Source of the DNA: Pascua guehoae
Taxonomy: Eukaryota; Basidiomycota; Tremellomycetes; Trichosporonales; Trichosporonaceae
Direction of reading: 5' to 3'
DNA: 64,000 nucleotides
Assembly (NCBI GenBank): GCA_001600415.1
Contig: BCJX01000016.1
Coordinates: forward strand, 370,068 to 434,067
This document shows, piece after piece, positions 43,131 to 53,247 of the stretch (positions are counted from its first letter, which is position 1; the number at the start of each line of letters is the position of its first letter). Below the pieces are notes generated by a model. It was not told where the DNA came from and ran no database searches. It was given only the letters and a program-made list of their open reading frames with translations. The position numbers and the translations under genes are program-made.

Positions 43131-45346
43131 TTGGACCAGTGAGGTGCGTGACTAAGAGGAAAAAGCTGCGAGTGCTGTGAGTAGTAGTCCAGACACCAGG
43201 TCTTATACCCTTATACCCCGGCAGCTGGCAGACTCTGTCCGTGTCGGCTGCCTGGTGTGTGCGGTCCGTGGTTACTCAGAAGTTGTCGGGGGTTCGCAAC
43301 GAGCTTCAAGTGGAGGCTTCATGCCATGCCAAGCCTTTGGATCGTCCCTACCACTCGAGATAGCCCTGAACTCTAAACAGTGTGTACATACGCGGTGCAC
43401 GCGATGGTGTGGCATGTGATGCGCACAGCATTGCACACTTTGTACACATTCCACATTCCACCTTGTACACATTCTGGCCACTCGACGAGGTGGGCGAGGT
43501 GCGACGTGTCGATGTGGGTCGGGAGCGAATGCGGCGGCGTGTGGGCAGGCGATGCGAGCACCGACATGGCGCGTCGGTGGCGGGCGGCACAGCATGCGTT
43601 CTGTGGGCGACGGCTGCGGGTCTTGTCATGATGTCATGATGTTGATGTGCACTGATGTGGTGTGCGTGTGGCAGTGCGTGTGGCAGTGCGTGTGGCAGTG
43701 CATTCCAGCGCACGCACAGAACACCATCACTGTCTTGGCACTTAATTTTTGCAGCTCGAGCCCATACGAGTCGTTTACATCTAATATCTACTGTAAACGT
43801 CAGATGTGGCGCACCGGATGTCACGCGTCACACGTGCGGTGGTGCACCATTTGCGGTGCGGGTGGAGTGGGCGACGAGACCGGAGATGACAGTGTGGGTC
43901 TGTGTTGAATTAATTTCTCGAGCACGGTGCAAATTCTTTGTCTTTTTCTTTTGCACGGTTCGGTTTCATCTACTATACAAATCCAGATCTAGCCGCGTTA
44001 CAGGTCCGCAGCTCGTCGCTCCTCGTGCAATCCATCCCTCTTGCTTCTCGGATGGTTGTCTGTGCTCCCCTGGTCATCGACGAGGCAGTGCCGCGTCCCC
44101 TGTGCGGCCCGAACAGGCCGAACAGGCCATGGGCGTGTATCCTCGGCCGCGCCATCCGCTCTGTCGTGTGGTGCGTCGAGGCTCCGAGGCGGTGCGCGAG
44201 TGTGGCGCATCACGGCGCGTCACGGCGCGTCACGGCGTGTACCACATCGCGCTCGGCGGGGGTCAATTGGTCGGGGGGTTGGACTGTGATCCGCCGCTGT
44301 CTGGGCGGGTGTACTGCTGTCTCTGCACTGGCACGGGACATGTCTGCCTCTTCTGCTGTGGGTGGTCGTTGCCATTGTCTTGACGGCGGCAAGCACGGGC
44401 ACAACGCTTGCCTTCCCATTGACTAAACCAGGACATGGGCAGCGGGACAGGAATAAAGCACTGATGGGGTGCGGTCTCACTCCAGCTCACCACCGAATCA
44501 CGCTGGGGACAAGACGAGCTGCGTACAGCTAATCCCACAGCTGGGCTTTACGCACCAAGTGGCGGATAGAATGGGATATGGTGGGCGGTCATGCCAGTCA
44601 ATGCGACCACATGAGAGAGCGTCAGAGACGGCGCGAAAAGATCAACCGATAGGTTGGCATATGGGACAGAGACTGGCGTTGCACGATGGAAGAACGACCT
44701 TGGGCAGGCGACTCTCCACAGTGCGCCCTCTACACGCGCGGGAGCGCCCAAATTCGACGATCCAGAAACGAGTCTCTGCGACCTGAAGACTGAGACGATG
44801 GAGGCTTGCGGGGTGACATGAATAACAGCTCCAGCGGACCTATGCGACAAAGCCATCGCCAGACTCACCGTTGTGGCACCGTGGGCATGTCCGCATCGGG
44901 TCGCCCGAGTGGTCGTGCTTGACCTGTAGTGTCAATATCATGGAATCACATCCTCGCCCGTCGGCAATTTTGGTTTACCATTCAAGGCAAAAAAGGTCAT
45001 GAGATTTCTGGGGGTGCGACATGAAGAGGATGAGCTGGAGCCTGGGACAGGAATGCGTAGTGGACTGCCCAGTGTCGAGCCGAACTTCAGTTCGACACAA
45101 TGTGGCAGTGCAGGGAGCCAACAACGGGTCTGACGCTCCCGTTGCGAATACCCCCACATCTGACCCTCACCCGCCCATCTAACGACAAACTGCACCGGGC
45201 ACAGAGTCCACTTTGGCCAAGCTCAACCTCTGATATGTCACCATGGCCGTGCTATTGGTCTGCCCCCAAGGAATTTATCCAAGTGCCTTTGAGAGGGCAG
45301 ACTCGGCCAATTCGCTTCACGAAGATGTCTGTGGAACCCCCGTGGA
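43131..45346. other. Gene-poor region with short repeats
   Basis: No intact gene is seen. Present are a 12-bp array (GCGTGTGGCAGT x3, about 43663-43700), an interrupted palindrome GTTTACA...TGTAAAC at about 43772-43797, the R1 repeat copy at 43901-43980, and three CATCACGGCG/CGTCACGGCG units near 44208-44240. Confidence 0.5.
43901..43980. repeat. Dispersed repeat R1, copy B
   Basis: About 80 bp shared with 22763-22840 in the same orientation (AATTTCTCGAGC, CGGTGCAA, TTCTTTTGCACGGTTC, GTTTCATCTA). Confidence 0.65.
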
Positions 45347-45510
45347 GCGTGCACTACTACAGTATTATACTCTCCACCATTACCCTTGCCTTTGACCAAG
45401 TCACTGCCCAGCTTCCAGTCGCGGGATTCTACTACTGGGCACCTAAAATCTTTGGACGAATGTACTCAAAAGTTCTTGCACAAGTTCAATTCTGGCTGGC
45501 CTCACCCACA
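45347..45510 (+). pseudogene. cox1-like relic (cytochrome oxidase subunit I fragment)
   Basis: Plus-strand translation from 45418 reads VAGFYYWAPKIFGR, then Y..VLAQVQFWL, which matches the conserved AGFYYW.PK..G..Y...L...FW segment of cytochrome c oxidase subunit I. Just upstream HYYSIILS recalls the HFHYVLS segment, separated by about 40 unrelated bases. The frame closes soon after. Subunit I is mitochondrially encoded in fungi, so a nuclear fragment is most simply an old, partly ameliorated mitochondrial insert. Base composition is less AT-rich than the block at 59905, suggesting greater age. Confidence 0.45.
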
Positions 45511-46313
45511 TTCTCTTGACCCGTTGCCATGGTGCGGATGCGATGCTGACACTCAACGCCCCGCCGCCTCGTCACTCCGCCTCGTCCCGCTTCCTCGCCC
45601 GCCGCCTCCCCTCGGTACAACGCTGTCGACGAGGCTGCCTTCTTCTGGGCCATCACCCCACCCCGAAGCCACGCTGGTCACCGCCACCCTGTGGCGGGCG
45701 CAACGTCACTTCCTTCAATGCTGGTCGGTCAATGGTGGCACGGCATGAACGATACAGGTTGGCGGTTGGGGATGAGTAGTGTGTTTATTGTGTGACCTCT
45801 TGGCTTCTACTGAGATGACAATCGTAATGCGTGGCGGAGGCGATCGGGATGACAGAATCACAGTCGACGAGTATCACGGCCAGTTGCAGCTTTTCAACGG
45901 ACTTGTACAGGGACGCGGCGCTGCACTGGGTTAGTTGGCCGATGCCACGAGTCGACATGTGAGGCAAGCGGCAATGGGTCGTCATGTATCCAACGATCCA
46001 ATGACTGAGATCAAGGACTGAGTTCGAGGAGATACCACGCCCACCACACACAATGTCCACAACACACAACCCAGTCAGGGGACACGCGCGACTGCCCCAC
46101 TTCCACGCCCATGGAGCTATGCTTTTGCATTCTGCAGCCCATCCACGGCCGCTTCTACTGATGCGCACTGTTGCCATCATTGTGCACGAGGGCGTGGTGG
46201 TGGGCTTCGTCGGGTGTGCTAGCGGCCACACAGAGCTTCGCATGGCCACACACACCCTACTCTGCCCGGCCAGCCACGCACACCCGCGCGCGCGCTACCG
46301 TGTATTCCACGGC
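45511..46313. other. Intergenic; no gene seen
   Basis: A short plus-strand frame PRYNAVDEAAFFWAITP near 45610-45665 is protein-like but isolated. Nothing else is recognised up to the ATP4 stop. Confidence 0.45.
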
Positions 46314-47569
46314 TTAGATCTCCTTGGCGCGGGCAATCTGCTCGACCTTGGCGAGGGCCTCCTCGAGGAGCTGCTTCTTGACGGCGGGCCGGGCGAGCTC
46401 GGCGGCAACGTTGGCAGTGACGCTGTTGACGAGGGCGACCTGCTCCTGCTCGCGCTGCTGCTGCTCGTAGCGGACCCACGAGTCGAGGACGGCCTTGAGC
46501 TCCTGCTTGACGGCGGCCTCCTGGGCGAGGAGGAAGTTGGCGTGCTCGAGCGCGTTCGTGTCCTTGGCGACCGAGTAGAGCTGCTCAGTGAGGGGGACAA
46601 CGTCCTTGAGCTGGCCGACAGAGTCGATGCGCTCCGTCACGGCCTTGGTGTGCTCCTCGCGCGCACCGTTGAGCACGCCGCGGATGCGGTCAATGTGCGC
46701 GTTGGCCCACGACGTGTAGGGGGCACCAATCGAGCGGCCAATGCCGTACAGGATGATGAAGAAGGCGACCGCGAGGACAGTCTCCTCGTTGGCGACCTGG
46801 GGGTTAGCAAGTCCGAGGCGAGGCCGAGGCGGAGGGCGGAGGGTTGAGCTGGTGGAGAAATGGGGTGCCGGGGAGAGTTCGCAAGGCATCGAGCCGAGTC
46901 GAGTGTGGCATCGAGCCGAGTATCCGATTCAAGCGACATCGGTGCAAGCGATGACTTGCAAAGTCTCAAGACGGCGCGATTGCAACAGTTGCGCAATCAC
47001 CACGCAGGCAGACAGGCAGGCAGAATTGCCATGGTAGCTGGAACTGCAGTCGAATGCGCAACCCTGCCCCCGACTCCCGTCTGCCCCATCGCACTCGCAC
47101 CCAAACCTCCACCCTGTGCTCAACTCACGTAGAGCTCGCTCGAGACGGCGGCGGCGGTAAGACCGGTGCCGAGGAGGACGCCGCCGGTCTTGGTGAAGAG
47201 CGACGACGAGGGGACGGCGTTGATGATCTCGGCGGCCTTTTCGTCAGGCGTGGGCTCTGCACGTCAGCCAAGTCGGTACCGTGGGTGTGGGCCACGTATC
47301 GTCCTCCTCTCCACTCTCTCCCGCTGCCCCCCTCGTCTCCCCTGTGCACTCTTCCCGCGCCCCCACCTCCCTCTCCCTCTCTCTCCCTCTCTACTCTGCC
47401 CCGGCCTCGTCTTCATCCGGGTGGTACTAACGCGAAGCGTAGAAACGCGCCCTGTCTGTCAGTACTTCCCTGCGAGGCCATTCGGTACGCACGACTGGGC
47501 AGTGAGCGCGCGGGGCGCGACGCGGGGCGCGGCGCTCCGGAGCGAGCGGAGGGCGAGACGGGAGGCCAT
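46314..47569 (-). CDS. ATP4: F1Fo ATP synthase subunit 4 (subunit b), mitochondrial
   Basis: Four exons: 47569-47493, 47451-47432, 47256-47129, 46796-46314, giving 235 residues. The N-terminus MASRLALRSLRSAAPRVAPR is an Arg/Ala-rich mitochondrial presequence; the 20-nt exon 2 supplies SARFYAS, a plausible cleavage region, before QPTPDEKAAEIINAVP. Hydrophobic segments TGGVLLGTGLTAAAVSSE and VLAVAFFIILYGIGRSIG span the inner membrane. The long helical stator follows (HIDRIRGVLNGAREEHTKAV ... RYEQQQREQEQ). Length and layout match fungal Atp4, part of the peripheral stalk that holds F1 against rotor torque. It shares a 602-base divergent promoter with LEO1. Without exon 2 the frame is lost. Confidence 0.88.
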
Positions 47570-48171
47570 TTTTACGCAAGGGAGTGGTGGGTGGGGGGGA
47601 CGAGGAGGATGGTGAGGTCTAGAGTCTCGACAGCGAGCGGGCAGCGGGCAGCGAGTTGCGGGTTGGTTGGGAGCGAGGGGGGGGGGAGGCTGGGTGGGGG
47701 AGCAGGCGAGGGGAGGGGAGGCAGAGCGGCCGAGCGAGGCGAGTCCACCCACCCCAGGGGTGGATGCTGGCTGGCTGGCTGGCTGCTGGGTCAACTGCCA
47801 GCCAGGAGACTTCCAGCCAGCCAGGAGCCAGGTCTGAGCCTCGAGACACCAGCCAGTGAGGTGGTGGGGTGGTGGGCAGAGGGACTCAACGGGCGGACAA
47901 CCGACTTGGCCCGAAGGCGAATAACGCCGAAAAATGATACCGTCATGGGAGGGCGTGTGGCACATTGCCACGTGGTAGCGACTGCCTCTGGCCTCCACCA
48001 GGCACCGAGTGCATGCATCCACCACCAAAGTGTATTGTCTCGCCCATGGCCCAACGAGCAACAACTAACAAGCAACACAAAGCAGCAACTGATTGCAACT
48101 CGTCACAACTACAGCGGCACATATCGACATTCACATCCACATCCACACGCACATCCACACGCACATCCCCA
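47570..48171. promoter_or_regulatory. Divergent promoter region, ATP4 / LEO1
   Basis: 602 bases. It carries CTGGCTGG(CTGG) and AGCCAG repeats at 47765-47850 and a CACATCCACACG array in the LEO1 leader (48130-48170). The palindromic-like AATGATACCGTCAT lies near 47932. No TATA box is obvious on either side. Confidence 0.4.
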
Positions 48172-49773
48172 ATGTCCGACTCTGAAAACGACCTGTTTGG
48201 CGACGAGGCTTCGTCGCCTGCGCGCGCGCCGTCTCCGGCCGGGAGCTCAAAGGCGGGAGGGGACGACGGCGATGGGGCCGACTTGGTGCGTTGCAAGGGA
48301 GGGCTGGGGCTGGGGACGAAGAGCGTTGTTGTCATGGAACACTTTGGCAATGGCGTACGTGTACAGGGAATGCTTATTGACACTCAGTTTGGCGACGACG
48401 AGGAGCGCGGACGGCGATCACCGTCTACGACACCTGCGCGATCTGGACGATCGCGGTCGGGGTCACACCACCGGAGCCGGAGCCGGGGGCGGGGGGACTC
48501 GCGTTCGCGGTCGCGGTCACGATCACGGACGCGGTCACGGTCTGGCATGTCACGTACGCCCAACCCGCTCGAGTATCCCGAGGACGAGGACGAGGTGGAG
48601 GAGACGCGCGAGCAGTGGGGCAACCTGCCGTTGCCCAAGTGGCCGCACCTGACTGCGTCGGACGGCAAGGTGTGGCTGATGAAGCTGCCTGCGTTTGTCA
48701 ATGTCGAGTCGCGGCCGTTTGACGCCGACCTGTACTCTGAGCAGCTGGACGAGGCGCCCGTCGAGGGCACGGCGGCAAAAGGGCGGATGATTGGGGTGCG
48801 CAACACGGTGCGGTGGCGGTGGATGAACGGCGCCGACGGGCCAGAGCGGCAGAGCAATGCGCGCATGCTGCGGTGGAGCGATGGGAGTGTGACTCTGCAG
48901 CTGGGCGAGGACTTATACGACGTCCAGCCGAGCTATGGGACGACGCTCGCGCGCGAGGAAGACAAGGCGGCAGCAGACGACGTCAAGCCCGGGTCCCAGT
49001 CGCAGCCAATGTCCCAGTCTGCATCCCAGAACCAGCCGGCCGCAACGAGCTCGACACCCAAGGGCGTGCCGTCGGGCTCGACGCAGACGGAATTCGTCTG
49101 CTACGCCGCCGCCGGCGAACAGGTGCTCGTCACCGAGGCCGCGCTCGAGGGCCGCCTCACCCTCGTCCCCACCAGCATGGACAGCAAGACGCACCGCGAG
49201 CTCGTAAAGCACGTCGGGTCGCAGCACGTCAAACACTCGCGCATGAAGATTCTCGACGACATTGGCGACAGCGAAAAAGTCGCAGAGCTCCTCGCACGCA
49301 CCGCACCCCAGCGCGTGCGCCCGCGCGTCTCGCGCCCCCGCAACCCCTCGGGCGGGGGCAGCTCGGCCTCGAATGCCAATGCCCGCCGCCGCGCCAACGC
49401 CCGCCGCGGCCGCGGCGAGTCGGACAGCGAGGCAGAGGACATCAGCCGCCGCGACCGCGAGCGCGACTATGACGAGCACGACGGGTTCGTCGTCGCAGAT
49501 ACAGACGAAGAGGACCAGGGATACTCTGACGACTCTGAGCGCAAGTCTAAAAAGAAGACAAAGGGAAAACGCCGCGAACGGTCCGAAGACCTCGACGAGA
49601 CCGAGCTCGCCGACCGGCGCATCGAGGAGCTCGAGCGCGAGCGCAAGCGTAAACGCCAGCGCAAGGACGAGGACAGGCGCAGGTCCCGCGCGTACGCCAC
49701 GTCGGACGAGGAGGATGCAGAGGGCGAGGACGACGAGGATATCGCCATGGATGTGGAGAGTGAGGAGGAGTAG
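48172..49773 (+). CDS. LEO1: Leo1, subunit of the Paf1 transcription-elongation complex
   Basis: Two exons: 48172-48285 and 48388-49773, giving 499 residues. MSDSENDLFGDE opens an acidic leader, followed by an RS-rich stretch (SRSRSRSRSRTRSRS). The core motif LPKWPHLTASDGKVWLMKLP, then NVESRPFDADLY, NTVRWRW, NARMLRWSDGSVTLQLGEDL and the lysine/arginine-rich C-terminus are the conserved Leo1 region. Leo1 binds chromatin and RNA in the Paf1 complex on RNA polymerase II and promotes H2B ubiquitination and H3K4 methylation. The 102-nt intron is a multiple of three with no stop, so retained transcripts would encode 34 extra residues; splicing is preferred because it has GTGCGT, a CTTATTGAC branch site and CAG, and its translation is unlike Leo1. 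Confidence 0.88.
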   Translation: MSDSENDLFGDEASSPARAPSPAGSSKAGGDDGDGADLVRCKGGLGLGTKSVVVMEHFGNGVRVQGMLIDTQFGDDEERGRRSPSTTPARSGRSRSGSHHRSRSRGRGDSRSRSRSRSRTRSRSGMSRTPNPLEYPEDEDEVEETREQWGNLPLPKWPHLTASDGKVWLMKLPAFVNVESRPFDADLYSEQLDEAPVEGTAAKGRMIGVRNTVRWRWMNGADGPERQSNARMLRWSDGSVTLQLGEDLYDVQPSYGTTLAREEDKAAADDVKPGSQSQPMSQSASQNQPAATSSTPKGVPSGSTQTEFVCYAAAGEQVLVTEAALEGRLTLVPTSMDSKTHRELVKHVGSQHVKHSRMKILDDIGDSEKVAELLARTAPQRVRPRVSRPRNPSGGGSSASNANARRRANARRGRGESDSEAEDISRRDRERDYDEHDGFVVADTDEEDQGYSDDSERKSKKKTKGKRRERSEDLDETELADRRIEELERERKRKRQRKDEDRRRSRAYATSDEEDAEGEDDEDIAMDVESEEE

Positions 49774-50547
49774 CGCGGCGGCGGTAGCGGCCGCCATGAC
49801 GAGGGCGATGTGGGGTTTAGACGCGCAAGTGGTGTGTGTGGACTGGTGCAAGTAGCGGCCTACAGCAGTCTTGCAAGACGGCAAGGTGGCAGGGTGACAA
49901 GGTGGCAGGGCGACAAGCTGACAAGATGGCATGAAAGCATGATGGACGGGCGGTGGCCAAGTAGGTGCCATAGAGCATGGATGAATGTGCTGGCAGAGAT
50001 GGCGTGCAGGAGCAGGTAATGGTGGCGAGGTATGGACGTTGCACGGACAGTCCTGATTACATGGCCTTGTCGGCCCTGCGGCAGGACGGGGACGGTTAGG
50101 CAGGAGGGAGACAGCCAGGCAGGAGGGAGATGTTCGAGGGACATGTTTGAGGAGGGAGATGTTTGGGGCGGGAGGGAGGTAGTTCAACCCAACTCTTGTC
50201 TAGGACGCACAGTTGGAGTTGGATCCTGTAGGATCCTGTGCTGTACCAACAATTTCACTCGGCGCTCACCTAGATCGCATTACCTGCCACGCATATGGTG
50301 TACGCTGCCACAGAGCGAGCGAACGAGAGCCTGGCGCAGTAGGCAGTCGCATTACCGATTGGTTCTGGCAATGCCCAAGTGTTCACCTATGCCGGCACAC
50401 ACGGCAACGACGGTGCAGACAACATACATTCGACTCGCCTACAAACACTGACAAACCTCGGCCTCTCCTCTGCCTAGCAGCTAGTCCCAACAACATCAAC
50501 AGCCTACCTCATCAACAACCTACCTCAACCCGCAACGCACCAAACTC
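49774..50547. other. Intergenic between convergent genes; no gene seen
   Basis: Irregular GGTGGCAGGGTGACAAGGTGGCA repeats at 49877-49930 and CAGGAGGGAGA copies at 50100-50170. No coding frame is recognised. Confidence 0.55.
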
Positions 50548-53247
50548 CTACTCCAGCGGAACAAGCTTGTCGCCCTCGGCGCGCCACCCCGTCTGCTTGA
50601 GATAGTACGGCACGCTGCGGTCAAACACGGCGCGGCCGCCGCTGCGGACCATGCGGTCCGGCCAGGTCGAGCTGACGACATCAAAGTCGAGGCCCGCGAG
50701 CGCGCGTTGGATGCCGAGGACCGAGGTGGGGTGCATTGGGATCTAGTGTTAGTGTGGTGTGTCCCATGCGGAACCATCACGCGCACGTCGCCACATCGCC
50801 ACCCCGCGGGGCCGCCACTGTCGCACGACACCTCTCACCCCATTTTCCACGAGTGTCTCGTCGACAGTATGGAAAGGTCATCTGTTTCGGGTGCAAGGCA
50901 GCAAGAAGCGGGACGACATCACCCACGCCGAGCTCTGAATGTCCTTTTGTGGACTTGTTCCGAAGTAGAGGAAACCAACCCCCCGTCGAGACCGCCCAAT
51001 GCTCACCATGTTGGGGTAGCTCCACATGAACGTCATGCCGTTCTGCGTCGGCTGGACCATGATCGTGTCCGCGGTCAGGAGGAGACCGGTGCGCGGGAGG
51101 CTCTTGTCCGTCTCGGGCTCGGCGGCGCGGTCCCAGTGCAGCACGCACGAGCCGGGAAAGTGGCTGGGTGTTAGTGGTGGTCAAAGAAGGGGGGTGGGGG
51201 AGGGGGTGTCTGGGTTTCTGGAAGAGTGGCTGCGTCGATGGCGGACATTTGGCACAGGCTCTGTGCAGACGCTGCAGCCAAGCCGCCGCCATGTCTCCGC
51301 GTAGACCACACAACGGCACACTCAGCACACGGCGTTTCGTCCACACGTCGAATGTATTCGGCCGCAGTTTGTAGACCTGAGGCCGACTTGCGACTGAGTC
51401 CGACTTGCGACGGAGTCCGGCTCGCGACTGAGTCCGACTTGCAATGAACCAAATCGCAACTCGCCAACATCCGCGTTACGACACTCACCCGCCACACTCG
51501 ACGACCGAGACGCCCGGCCCGAGCTGGGCCTTGTCGCGCCAGAATGTAACCTTGTCGCTGTCCTTGATATCGCTGGTGCGCTGGAACCACTCCTTGTCGG
51601 CGCCATTGATGTAGAGCGGGATCCCGAGCGCGCGCGACCAGGTGAGGGAGGTGGAGAAGAACTGGCGTGAGTGGTGGTTGGGCCGGGAGAGGTGGGGCTG
51701 GGGGCTGGGGGGTGGGGAGGTTTGGGGCCGGTTGGACCGGTTGGCCCAAGGGGGGTTGGGCCTGGGGTCTGGCCGCGGGAGGAGGGATGGGGGTGAGCCG
51801 GGGGAAGCAAGCCAAACGCAGGGGATTGGATATCTAGCTGGATATCGCCATCTCGGACAGACACCAAGATGTATTCGGCGAGCACTCCCACCAGACGACG
51901 AGACGGCTCTAACGAGACGGCTCCAACTCACGTGCGGGTGCGAAATGGCCATTGCCTTGAGAGGCGCCTTGAGACTGAGCAGGTACGCCACGAGCGGGGC
52001 GGTGATGACGCCCGAGCAGTCCCAGATGTAGCTCCCGCTCGCCGTCTCGAGGAGGAACGCTGGGGTCAGCGTGGGCTGTGACGTTTGAAGAGGGTATCTG
52101 GAGGAGATTGGGGTTCGGCTGCCGCTGTCGCTAGTAATGCAGTGACAATGGCGGTCGGACAGTGACGGTGTTACCAGAGCAGGCCGACGCGGTTACTCGG
52201 GCGGGAGTCGTCAAGTCTTGAAGTGAAGCCAGAAGTGAAGCCGGGCGGGAAGCCGAGCGTGAAGCCGAGCGTGAGCCCATCCGAATCGATTGATTAGGCC
52301 CCATCCTCGTCACCACCTCCCTTCCGTACACCTCGGACAATCCAGAGTCCCGTCGCCCGATATTCTGGCCTCCAGTAGCCTGATAACACCACCTTCGACC
52401 TCCAGGCATGTATGCTCTTCCCGCCTCCCTGCCACTCCCACCCACCCCTGCTCCTACAGCCCTTGCCGTTGCGTGAAGTCAACTCCGCCCTCCCCCCCCC
52501 CCCAAACCGCCGCCCACACCACACTCACGCGTCTGATTAATAGCAAACGGCGGCTCGGTGCGGATGAGCCCCACGCGCGGGTCGTCGGGATCGTGCAGGA
52601 TATCATTCGTGTGCTTGGCCGCGAGCTCGCCGAGGGTCGTCCATGCCTGTCCGCCGATGCCTTCATATTGGCGCGGATCGAGGCAGATTGGGCCTGCGAC
52701 GTGAGCGGGGTGAGCAGCGAATGGAGCGAGCGGGGTGTGGGAGGGTGGGGCGAGTGGAGTGAGCGGGGTGTGTGGGAGGGTGAGCGAGTGGAGCGAGCGG
52801 AGCGAACGGAGAAAAAGGGGCGCGTGTGGGAGGGTGAGCGAGCGGAGTGGATGCGGGAGGGTGGGGGGAGTGGAAGGACAGGAGGGCAGGAGGGCAGGAG
52901 GGCAGGAGGGCAGGAGGACAGGGGGTGAGGGTGGGAGGAGGAGAGGGAGGGGAGAGTGGGAGGGCAGAAATCGGGAGGCAGGAGGGGGGGAGAGTGCAAC
53001 GGCGAGGAGCACGGTCACAGCGTTTCCAGGCATTGGATACGATACAAAAACTGAGTCAATACAGTATACCACGCATTCGATTGTCAACACGACCCACGCC
53101 CCCCAGACCCCACTCACAATCAACACGCTCGGCGGGATACTGCGTCGCACACGTCGCGCACACGGGCAACCCGGCGTCGGCGGCGAGCGCGGCCGCGGCG
53201 GACGGCGGGGGTGTACCCTTGAGCTGGGTCGATTTGTACGTCGCCAT
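50548..53247 (-). CDS. Metallo-beta-lactamase-fold hydrolase with N-terminal zinc ribbon
   Basis: Six exons: 53247-53118, 52693-52529, 52059-51932, 51661-51489, 51163-51007, 50742-50548, giving 315 residues with all phases matching. Residues 30-47 are a split CxxC...CxxC zinc ribbon (CATC and CPIC joined across intron 1). The MBL-type core follows: RTEPPFAINQ, SYIWDCSGVI, AISHPHFFST (His139, His141), GADKEW (Asp163), GGHFPGSCVLHW (His200), LLTADTI (Asp231), FMWSYPNMIPM. The classical HxHxDH motif is reduced to SHPHF, so metal binding is probably altered, as in related fungal and bacterial members. Substrate unknown. Introns 1 and 2 (424 and 469 nt) are long and repeat-rich. Confidence 0.78.
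52880..52921. repeat. 8-bp tandem array (AGGAGGGC) in an intron
   Basis: About five units inside intron 1 of the MBL-fold gene, beside AGCGAGCGGAG-type repeats (52720-52850). Confidence 0.85.

Noticed and set aside
43663..43700. Short regular spacing that might suggest a CRISPR-like array
   Set aside because: It is a plain 12-bp tandem repeat without spacers; CRISPR arrays are not expected in a fungal nuclear genome.
47054..48652. 532-residue plus-strand frame
   Set aside because: Antisense to ATP4 and out of phase with LEO1; composition is repeat-like.
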